12,731 bases of DNA from Pseudomonadota bacterium (lineage in GTDB: Bacteria > Pseudomonadota > Gammaproteobacteria > Burkholderiales > Burkholderiaceae_C): the NCBI GenBank assembly GCA_023422975.1, contig JAFAGF010000036.1:1-12731 (forward strand), given 5' to 3'. The translations under genes were made by a program, and so were the position numbers. Positions 7,307-12,731 of the stretch are shown in pieces. Under the pieces are notes generated by a model. That model was not told where the DNA came from. It worked only from the letters and a program-made list of their open reading frames with translations, and searched no databases. The stretch's first letter is position 1; every line of letters begins with the position of its first letter.

Positions 7307-7330
7307 GCTTGCAGTACTCACACTGCAAGC
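7307..7330 (+). promoter_or_regulatory. Hairpin in the spacer upstream of trpS
   Basis: GCTTGCAGT (7307-7315) and ACTGCAAGC (7322-7330) form a perfect 9-bp stem with a six-base loop, 25 bases before the trpS ATG. No T-run follows on either strand, so it is not an ordinary intrinsic terminator. It contains no Trp codons, so it is not a classical trp attenuator. It could be an RNA-stability or processing hairpin. Confidence 0.4.
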
Positions 7331-7354
7331 GCTGACTTTGAACTTGATAGAGCT

Positions 7355-8659
7355 ATGAGCACCACCCGTTTTCTGACTGGTATTACCCCCTCCGGCACGC
7401 CGCACCTGGGCAACTATGCTGGCGCTATCCGCCCCGCCGTAGCTGCCAGCCGCCAGCCCGGTGCAGACAATTTTTATTTTCTGGCCGACTATCACGCACT
7501 GATCAAGTGCCAAGACCCGGCGCGTGTACACCGCTCGACCTTGGAAATTGCGGCCAGCTGGCTGGCCTGCGGCCTGAACCCTGAGCATGTAGTGTTCTAC
7601 CGCCAGTCCGATGTGCCTGAAATTCCAGAGTTGAACTGGTTCCTGACCTGTGTGACTGGCAAGGGAGTTCTGAACCGCGCCCACGCCTACAAGGCCTCCC
7701 AAGACAAGAACGCCGAAGCGGGCAAAGATCTGGATGACGGTGTCACCGCTGGTCTTTTCATGTACCCCGTGCTGATGGCTGCTGACATCTTGATGTTCAA
7801 CGCCCACAAAGTTCCTGTGGGACGCGACCAGATCCAGCACATTGAAATGGCGCGCGACATGGCCTCCAGCTTTAACCACCTGTATGGCGAGCACTTCGTT
7901 CTGCCCGAGGCAGCCATTGAAGAAAGCGTAGCGACCTTGCCTGGTCTTGATGGCCGCAAGATGAGCAAAAGCTACGACAACACCATCCCGTTGTTTGCCC
8001 CCCGCAATGAGTTGAAAAAGCTGATCAGCAGCATCGTCACCGACTCGCGTGCACCGGGCGAGCCCAAGGACACCGAAGGCTCGGCCCTGTTCCAGCTTTA
8101 TCAGGCGTTCTCCACACTCGAAGAGACCGAAACCATGCGCCAGGCTTTTGCCAACGGCATTGGCTGGGGTGAAGCCAAAGCTATGCTGTTTGATCGCGTG
8201 GATGCCGAACTAAGCCCCATGCGCGAGCGCTATGAAGACCTGATGGCCCACCCCGAAAAGGTGGAAGCTGCCCTGCAGATCGGTGCTGAACGTGCCCGTA
8301 CCCTGAGCCGCCCGTTCATTACCAAGCTGCGTGCCGCCGTGGGTCTTCGCAGTCTGGCCAGCCAGGATGGCAGTCAGCACAAAGTGAAAACTGCGAAGGT
8401 CGCCCTGCCTAGCTTCAAGCAATACCGTGAATCGGACGGCAAGTTCTACTTCAAGTTCATGGCAGCAGATGGCCAGTTGCTGCTGCAAAGCACCGGCTTT
8501 GAACAGCCCAAGCAAGCAGGCCAGAGCATCGCTCAGCTGCAGCAACAAGGCGCAGCGGCATTGACGGCGCTTGCAGCCATGCTGCAATTGGCTGACGGTG
8601 TGGCTCACAGCGATGTAGAGCACGCGCTGCACACACTGCAAGAAGCCGCCAAGGCCTGA
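7355..8659 (+). CDS. trpS: Tryptophanyl-tRNA synthetase with C-terminal extension
   Basis: A class I aminoacyl-tRNA synthetase that charges tRNA-Trp in the cytoplasm. The ATP-site signatures are clear: PSGTPHLGN (12-20, the HIGH-type motif) and KMSKS (202-206). The usual GLFMYPVLMAADIL and VGRDQIQHIE segments lie between (133-164). The protein has 434 residues, whereas most bacterial TrpRS have about 330-350. The extra part (about 335-434) contains GKFYFKFMAADGQLLLQST, which resembles a YegP/DUF1508 repeat, then a Gln/Ala-rich helical tail. The start is the ATG at 7355, since MSTTRFLTGITPSG is the normal N terminus. A TTG start 17 codons earlier would put the upstream hairpin in the coding region and is unlikely. 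The ribosome-binding site (GATAGAG) is weak. The stop is 41 bases before the response regulator gene, so readthrough into that gene is possible. Confidence 0.95.
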   Translation: MSTTRFLTGITPSGTPHLGNYAGAIRPAVAASRQPGADNFYFLADYHALIKCQDPARVHRSTLEIAASWLACGLNPEHVVFYRQSDVPEIPELNWFLTCVTGKGVLNRAHAYKASQDKNAEAGKDLDDGVTAGLFMYPVLMAADILMFNAHKVPVGRDQIQHIEMARDMASSFNHLYGEHFVLPEAAIEESVATLPGLDGRKMSKSYDNTIPLFAPRNELKKLISSIVTDSRAPGEPKDTEGSALFQLYQAFSTLEETETMRQAFANGIGWGEAKAMLFDRVDAELSPMRERYEDLMAHPEKVEAALQIGAERARTLSRPFITKLRAAVGLRSLASQDGSQHKVKTAKVALPSFKQYRESDGKFYFKFMAADGQLLLQSTGFEQPKQAGQSIAQLQQQGAAALTALAAMLQLADGVAHSDVEHALHTLQEAAKA

Positions 8660-8700
8660 CCGCCACGGAACCGACCGATAGAGAGAGAGGGGACATCTGC

Positions 8701-9387
8701 ATGCGTATTGCCGTTTTGGATGACGATCGTCTGTTGCTCGAGATGATGGAGCGGGTGATCCAAGAAATGGGAAACACCTGCCAGCTCTATGAAACAGGCC
8801 AAGCCTGTTTGCAAGACCTGCGCCGCGAAACCTTTGACATGCTGATCGTGGACTGGGAGCTTCCAGATACCAGCGGCCCCGAAGTCATCCGCTGGGCACG
8901 GCAGCACCTGGATGCCTCTTTCCCCATCTTGTTCATCACGCACCGCAGCGAAGAGCGCGACATTGTCGAAGGCCTGCAATGCGGTGCCGATGACTTCATG
9001 ACCAAACCCGTGCGTGTGGCAGAGCTCAAGGCCCGCATGCATGCACTGCTGCGCCGTGCGTACCCGCAATGTACGGACGATGTACAAAGCTTTGGCCCTT
9101 ACACCTTCACACGCTCATCACTGACCGTGACCTTTGGTGGCAAAGAGGTGGTGCTGACATACCGTGAATTTGCGCTGGCCATGCTGCTGTTTCAAAACGC
9201 AGGCCGACTGATGTCACGCGACCATTTGCGCGAGGCCGTGTGGGGACAGAACTCCGAAGTCCTGTCACGCTCCCTCGACACACATGTCTCACGCCTGCGC
9301 CAGGTGCTGCAACTGCGCCCGGGCAACAGCTATTCGATTGCCGCCGTCTACGGCTTGGGCTATCGCCTGGACAGCTACGAAATCTAG
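8701..9387 (+). CDS. OmpR/PhoB-family response regulator
   Basis: A 228-residue DNA-binding regulator. The receiver domain (1-about 120) has the acidic pocket D7-D8-D9, the phosphoacceptor D51 in IVDWELPD, T80 and K102 in TKPV. The winged-helix effector (about 128-226) has the LTYREFALAMLLF, VWGQ, LDTHVSRLR and GLGYRL landmarks of the OmpR/PhoB group. All residues needed for phosphorylation are present. The ATG follows a strong purine-rich ribosome-binding site (GAGAGGGGA) at a spacing of eight bases. Its stop is 23 bases before the LysM/FecR gene, with a CHASE2 sensor further on, so the three are probably one signalling operon. The cognate kinase is most likely the CHASE2 protein, if that proves to end in a kinase. 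Its DNA targets are unknown. Confidence 0.93.
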   Translation: MRIAVLDDDRLLLEMMERVIQEMGNTCQLYETGQACLQDLRRETFDMLIVDWELPDTSGPEVIRWARQHLDASFPILFITHRSEERDIVEGLQCGADDFMTKPVRVAELKARMHALLRRAYPQCTDDVQSFGPYTFTRSSLTVTFGGKEVVLTYREFALAMLLFQNAGRLMSRDHLREAVWGQNSEVLSRSLDTHVSRLRQVLQLRPGNSYSIAAVYGLGYRLDSYEI

Positions 9388-9410
9388 CCCCTCCTCATAC
9401 CTACCACCCT

Positions 9411-11141
9411 ATGCGCGCCTACGCAGCTCCATTTTTTCGCCCTGTCAGCCTTGTGGCGCTGGCCTGCACCACTGCCGTGTTTTCGGCCTCTGCGCAAAAC
9501 AAGCTGCTGCGCAGCAGCGCTGTCATCCAGCACAAGGTGCATGTCGGAGACACACTGGAGCACCTGGCGCTGCGCTACTTGGGCGATGCCACTTTGTGGC
9601 CGGCTTTGCAAAGTCACAACGGCGTGGCCAGCCCTTACCGGCTCAAGCCCGGCTCAATTCTGGAAATTCCTCGCCAACTGATGCGTACCGCCACCGCATC
9701 GGTGGACTATGTGCACGGCAATGCACGCGTTCAGCGCAGCGGCACTGCCACCTCGGCCACGCGCGGCATGGCGCTGCAAGAAGGCGACCGCCTTGAGTTG
9801 ACGCCGAATGCGTTTGTCGCCGTCAAGCTGGCAGACGGCAGCACCGTACACGCGCAATCCGCCTCCCAGGTGGAACTGAGCCAACTGCGCCGCCGTGGCC
9901 GCGCGGGCAGCTTGCAGTCGGTGCTGGAGGTAAAAAGCGGCGGCGTCGAAATTCAAGTCCCCGGCAAACCCGATCCACAGCGACAACTGGAAATCATCAC
10001 CCCCGTCGCGGCCACCAGTGTGCGCGGCACCGTGTTTGATGTGCAGTTGGCGGCCGAGGGCCACACAACCGCAGCCGTGCTGCAAGGGCATGTGGCTGTG
10101 CAGGCACTGGCCGATGTCGACCGGCCCAGCCCTTCGGCGCTGCTGCGCAAGCACACCGGCATTGCGGTGTCTGCACAAGGGCAAGCTGGCACAGTCTCCC
10201 CACTGTTGCCGGCGCCTGCTCCCCAAGATCTGCCAACACTGAATGAAGATGCGCAGTGGCTCAACCTGCCCATGCCTGCGTGGGAGCAAGCCAAGGGCTG
10301 GCGCGTCAGGGTGAGCCAGGATGCCCAAGGCAACCACGTGCTGCGCAGTGGTCAATTTACCGGCCCATTGGCGCGTTTTGCCGCGGTGGACGATGGCAAT
10401 TATTTCTTGCATGTGCGTGCCATCGATGCCCTGGGCATCAGTGGCATCCCTGCCACTGCACCATTGCGCGTCAAAGCGCACCCGGTGCCACCACTGGTGC
10501 AAACACCCGCACCAGCGGGCGTGCTGGCGCAAGGCGAGGCCCAGTTGCAATGCACCCCCGTGGATGGCGTCGTGCAATACCTCCACCAGGTCATTGCCGT
10601 CTCCAGCATGGAAAGCACCGCGCCTGCCGCCGCATTTGCCCAGCCACTGCTGCACAGCCAAAGCCAGACCGAATGCCGCATGGATTTGGCCAGCCTGCCA
10701 GCAGGCAACTACGCGTGGCGCGCTGCCAGCGTGCGCATGGTGCAAGGCAAAGAAGACCAAGGCCCATTTGCTGTTGCCCACGCATTTCGGATTGTCCCCC
10801 GCCCTAAGCCCCCCGCTTTGGATGACCTGAAAGTACAGACCCAGGCAGGGCTTTCTACCATCCACTGGCCGGCCGAAGAGGGGCAGCGCTTTCGCCTGCA
10901 AGCTTTTGCCAGTTCCGACAGCAGCGGCCAGCCTGCGCTGGACACCGTACTCACCGAGCCCCGCTGGACGGCAGCGGGCCTGCCCGCTGGCACCTGGCAC
11001 GTACGCATTCAGGTGCAAGACCCTTCGGGTTTGAACAGTGCTTTCTCGCCGCTGCGTAGTGTGCAAGTGCTGTCGCTGGTGCGTGATGGCTCTGGCGCCC
11101 CGGTCAGTTCTGGCACAGGACTGGGCATTGAGCATCCGTAA
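9411..11141 (+). CDS. Secreted LysM and FecR-domain protein
   Basis: 576 residues with a Sec signal peptide (about 1-28, cleavage likely after SASA), so it is periplasmic or surface-located. A LysM domain (about 39-87; HKVHVGDTLEHLALRYLGDATLW and then LKPGSILEIP) should bind peptidoglycan. A FecR-type beta domain follows (about 98-235) with the typical ITPVAATSVRGTVFDV core at 196-211. The rest (about 280-556) is beta-rich, with repeated WRVRVS / YFLHVRAIDALGISG / YAWRAASVR / WHVRIQVQDPSGLNS-like segments, probably three Ig-like modules. The start is ATG 9411, directly giving the signal peptide; a GTG-initiated frame from 9240 overlaps the regulator and is not supported. No ribosome-binding site is visible, and translation may be coupled to the regulator 23 bases upstream. 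FecR proteins elsewhere pass signals to inner-membrane partners; here the nearest partner is the CHASE2 sensor. It is not a FecR anti-sigma factor: no sigma gene or transmembrane helix is present. Confidence 0.88.
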   Translation: MRAYAAPFFRPVSLVALACTTAVFSASAQNKLLRSSAVIQHKVHVGDTLEHLALRYLGDATLWPALQSHNGVASPYRLKPGSILEIPRQLMRTATASVDYVHGNARVQRSGTATSATRGMALQEGDRLELTPNAFVAVKLADGSTVHAQSASQVELSQLRRRGRAGSLQSVLEVKSGGVEIQVPGKPDPQRQLEIITPVAATSVRGTVFDVQLAAEGHTTAAVLQGHVAVQALADVDRPSPSALLRKHTGIAVSAQGQAGTVSPLLPAPAPQDLPTLNEDAQWLNLPMPAWEQAKGWRVRVSQDAQGNHVLRSGQFTGPLARFAAVDDGNYFLHVRAIDALGISGIPATAPLRVKAHPVPPLVQTPAPAGVLAQGEAQLQCTPVDGVVQYLHQVIAVSSMESTAPAAAFAQPLLHSQSQTECRMDLASLPAGNYAWRAASVRMVQGKEDQGPFAVAHAFRIVPRPKPPALDDLKVQTQAGLSTIHWPAEEGQRFRLQAFASSDSSGQPALDTVLTEPRWTAAGLPAGTWHVRIQVQDPSGLNSAFSPLRSVQVLSLVRDGSGAPVSSGTGLGIEHP

Positions 11142-11164
11142 CCCACCTGAAAAGATGAGCACTT

Positions 11165-11236
11165 AGCGCTGATAAAAAAAGGTTTTTACATGTATTTCAG
11201 ACGAAAAGCATTATTGAATCAGCGCTATCAGCTCTC
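11165..11236. repeat. Second copy of the AGCGCT-type intergenic inverted repeat
   Basis: AGCGCTGAT (11165-11173) and ATCAGCGCT (11218-11226) form a perfect 9-bp inverted repeat around an AT-rich 44-base centre. The right-hand part (11221-11236) matches the right arm of the element at 782-861 at 14 of 16 positions, so both belong to one family. This copy lies inside the presumed operon, between the LysM/FecR gene and the CHASE2 gene, where it would be transcribed and could act as an mRNA stability or partial termination element. Confidence 0.55.
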
Positions 11237-11258
11237 TTTTTAGCAAAAACGCCCGCGC

Positions 11259-12731
11259 ATGAAACGCTCACTGACGCTGGAATGGCTGTGCATGTCCGCC
11301 GCTTTGCTGGCGCTGACATTCTGGCTCTCTGGGCCGCAGCAGCTGGAGCGCGCCAACCTGTGGCTGCAGGACTTGGCGCTGCGCATGCAAAAGCATGCCC
11401 CATCGCCCGATGTGGTACTGGTGCTGGTGGATGAGCCCAGCATCTCCAGCATTGGTCGCTGGCCTTGGCGCCGTGCTTTGCATGCCCATGTGATCCAGCA
11501 AATCAGCGCCGGTCAGCCCCAATCGATTGGGCTGGATTTTTTACTGACCGAGCCTGACCTCGACTACCCCGAAGACGATCTGGTGCTGGCCGAAAGCATG
11601 GCCAACAGCGGCCATGTGGTGCTGCCCGTGGTGCGCAGCCTGGACAAACAGGCCGTCACCTTGCCGCTGCCGATCTTCACCCAAGCTGCAGCGCGCCTGG
11701 GCCATGTCCACCTGCCATTGGATGAAGATGGCGGTGTGCGCAGTTTTTATGCTCTTGAAGGCATGGGCCAGCAGCCGTGGCTGCACCTGGCACTGTCCAT
11801 GCTCTGCCTCACACAGCCCGAGCGCCCATCTTGCCTCAGCACGCACCACAAAGCGCCCACCGAAGCCGCGCCCTGGCAGCGCGATGGGCTGACGCACATT
11901 GCTTTCGCCCAGGGTCAGCCACCCTTTGCCATGTACTCCTACATCGATGTGCTGCGCGGCCACATCCCGGCCTCCGCTTTTCGCAACAAGCACGTCATCA
12001 TCGGCACCGCCGCAACCGGCCTTGGTACGACGCTGGCCACCCCCAGCGGCAAAAGCACCTCGTCGGCATACAGTGCGCAATTGCTGGGCCACATCCTCAG
12101 CGGCGCACAGCAAAACCAGCACACCGCCAGCGCCAGCTCCTGGGCCAACCGCCTGTTCAATGCGGCGCCTGTCGCCATCGGTTTGGCTGCACTGCTAGTC
12201 CTTGGCCCCTCGGCGGCATTGCTCACCTGCGCAGGCCTTGCGCTGCTGACCTTGCTGGCACACATCGCTGCGCCTGCGCTGTGGCACACCAGCTTCAGCC
12301 CAGCCGCGGCACTGCTGGCACTGGTTCTGGCCTACCCACTTTGGAGCTGGCGCCGCCTCAACGCTGCAGCCCGTTTTTTAAACCAAGAGATGCAAGGGCT
12401 GCGCCTTCAGGGCCTGAGCACCAACCCCAGTCCAACCAACAGCAGCGGCGACTTTTTGCAGCACCGCATTGCGGCGGTAGAACAGGCCTCACAGCAGTTG
12501 CGCCAGTTGCACCAGTTTGTGACCGAAACCTTGCTGCAACTGCCATCTCCCACCTTGGCCTGCAATCAGCACGGAAAAATTTTGCTGGCCAACAGTGCCG
12601 CCCACCGTTATGCCCACAGCTTGGGCCGCACGCTGCAAGCGCAGCAACCCTTAGCCGATTTGCTCGAGGGCGCCATGGAGCGCGGCAGCCTGCAGCCACT
12701 GTGGGACCGCAATGCCCCACCTGCTGTGACA
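11259..12731 (+). CDS. CHASE2-domain membrane sensor with PAS-like region (3' end outside window)
   Basis: The frame is open from ATG 11259 to the window end, 491 codons with no stop; an in-frame TAG at 11241-11243 fixes the start region. Parts: TM1 about 5-24; a periplasmic CHASE2 domain about 28-285, with VLVLVDEPSISSIGRWPW (53-70), GLDFLL (91-96), HVIIGTAATGLG (245-256) and a SAQLLGHILSG close; three closely packed membrane segments about 302-365; a helical linker about 366-425; then a PAS-like start (LPSPTLACNQHGKILLANSAA, 428-448). This TM-CHASE2-3TM-PAS order is typical of CHASE2 histidine kinases and also precedes cyclase or diguanylate cyclase outputs, so the output is not proven. The neighbouring response regulator favours a kinase. 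No Shine-Dalgarno is seen before the ATG. It senses an extracytoplasmic signal, possibly via the FecR protein encoded upstream (inference). Confidence 0.88.
   Translation, partial: MKRSLTLEWLCMSAALLALTFWLSGPQQLERANLWLQDLALRMQKHAPSPDVVLVLVDEPSISSIGRWPWRRALHAHVIQQISAGQPQSIGLDFLLTEPDLDYPEDDLVLAESMANSGHVVLPVVRSLDKQAVTLPLPIFTQAAARLGHVHLPLDEDGGVRSFYALEGMGQQPWLHLALSMLCLTQPERPSCLSTHHKAPTEAAPWQRDGLTHIAFAQGQPPFAMYSYIDVLRGHIPASAFRNKHVIIGTAATGLGTTLATPSGKSTSSAYSAQLLGHILSGAQQNQHTASASSWANRLFNAAPVAIGLAALLVLGPSAALLTCAGLALLTLLAHIAAPALWHTSFSPAAALLALVLAYPLWSWRRLNAAARFLNQEMQGLRLQGLSTNPSPTNSSGDFLQHRIAAVEQASQQLRQLHQFVTETLLQLPSPTLACNQHGKILLANSAAHRYAHSLGRTLQAQQPLADLLEGAMERGSLQPLWDRNAPPAVT

Noticed and set aside
7299..7354. 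Trp-codon attenuator or T-box ahead of trpS
   Set aside because: The spacer is only 56 bases, has no Trp codons, no T-box core and no terminator T-run.
9240..9410. N-terminal extension of the LysM/FecR protein from an upstream GTG
   Set aside because: It overlaps the winged-helix domain of the regulator by about 150 bases, and the ATG at 9411 gives a clean Sec signal peptide.
9411..11141. FecR-type anti-sigma factor paired with an ECF sigma and TonB receptor
   Set aside because: No sigma factor or TonB-dependent receptor gene is in the window, and this protein has a signal peptide and LysM domain rather than the single transmembrane anti-sigma layout.
9654..11162. Minus strand open frame of 502 codons opposite the LysM/FecR gene
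   Set aside because: The opposite strand encodes clear LysM and FecR domains with a signal peptide. This frame has no motifs and a composition typical of antisense high-GC frames.
12039..12062. Walker-A-like GKSTS in the CHASE2 protein
   Set aside because: The spacing GxxxxGK[ST] is not met, and the segment lies in the periplasmic CHASE2 domain, where nucleotide binding is not expected.
11541..12122. Minus strand open frame of 193 codons opposite the CHASE2 gene
   Set aside because: The + strand frame is open over the full 491 codons with CHASE2 and membrane segments, so this is a shadow.

Overview
The window comes from a high-GC betaproteobacterium, most likely Comamonadaceae (a Comamonas or Acidovorax relative). 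This rests on protein similarity recognised by eye, on the gene order rnm-yciO-M50 protease-trpS, and on an intergenic inverted-repeat type built on ATAGCTGC/AGCGCT that I recall as frequent in that family. No RNA gene, CRISPR array, insertion sequence or prophage gene was seen.

Layout. (1) 1-759: 3' end of recJ on the + strand, followed by an imperfect inverted repeat and a bidirectional terminator shared with the convergent gene. (2) 976-4817: two tandem minus-strand methyl-accepting chemotaxis proteins. They align without gaps from residue 1 to about 515, are nearly identical in the signalling domain and diverge in the periplasmic sensor. Both end in the same CheR-docking-like peptide. A strong hairpin terminator lies between them. 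(3) 5022-8659: a + strand housekeeping run of rnm (PHP-domain exonuclease/phosphatase), yciO (TsaC/Sua5-like), an integral-membrane M50 metalloprotease and trpS. The protease seems to have its own extended -10 promoter placed so that its mRNA would be leaderless. TrpRS carries about 100 extra C-terminal residues, part of which resembles a YegP/DUF1508 repeat. (4) 8701-12731: a three-gene signalling cluster of an OmpR-type response regulator, a secreted LysM + FecR-domain protein and a CHASE2 membrane sensor. The sensor gene runs off the window end, just after the start of a PAS-like region.

How the genes work together. The MCP pair would feed the chemotaxis array. Region 3 is RNA and translation housekeeping. 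Region 4 is the best candidate for a little-described system. A periplasmic, probably peptidoglycan-associated FecR-like protein lies between a regulator and a CHASE2 sensor that would receive extracytoplasmic signals, which suggests cell-envelope sensing. The output domain of the sensor lies outside the window, so its kinase identity is inferred.
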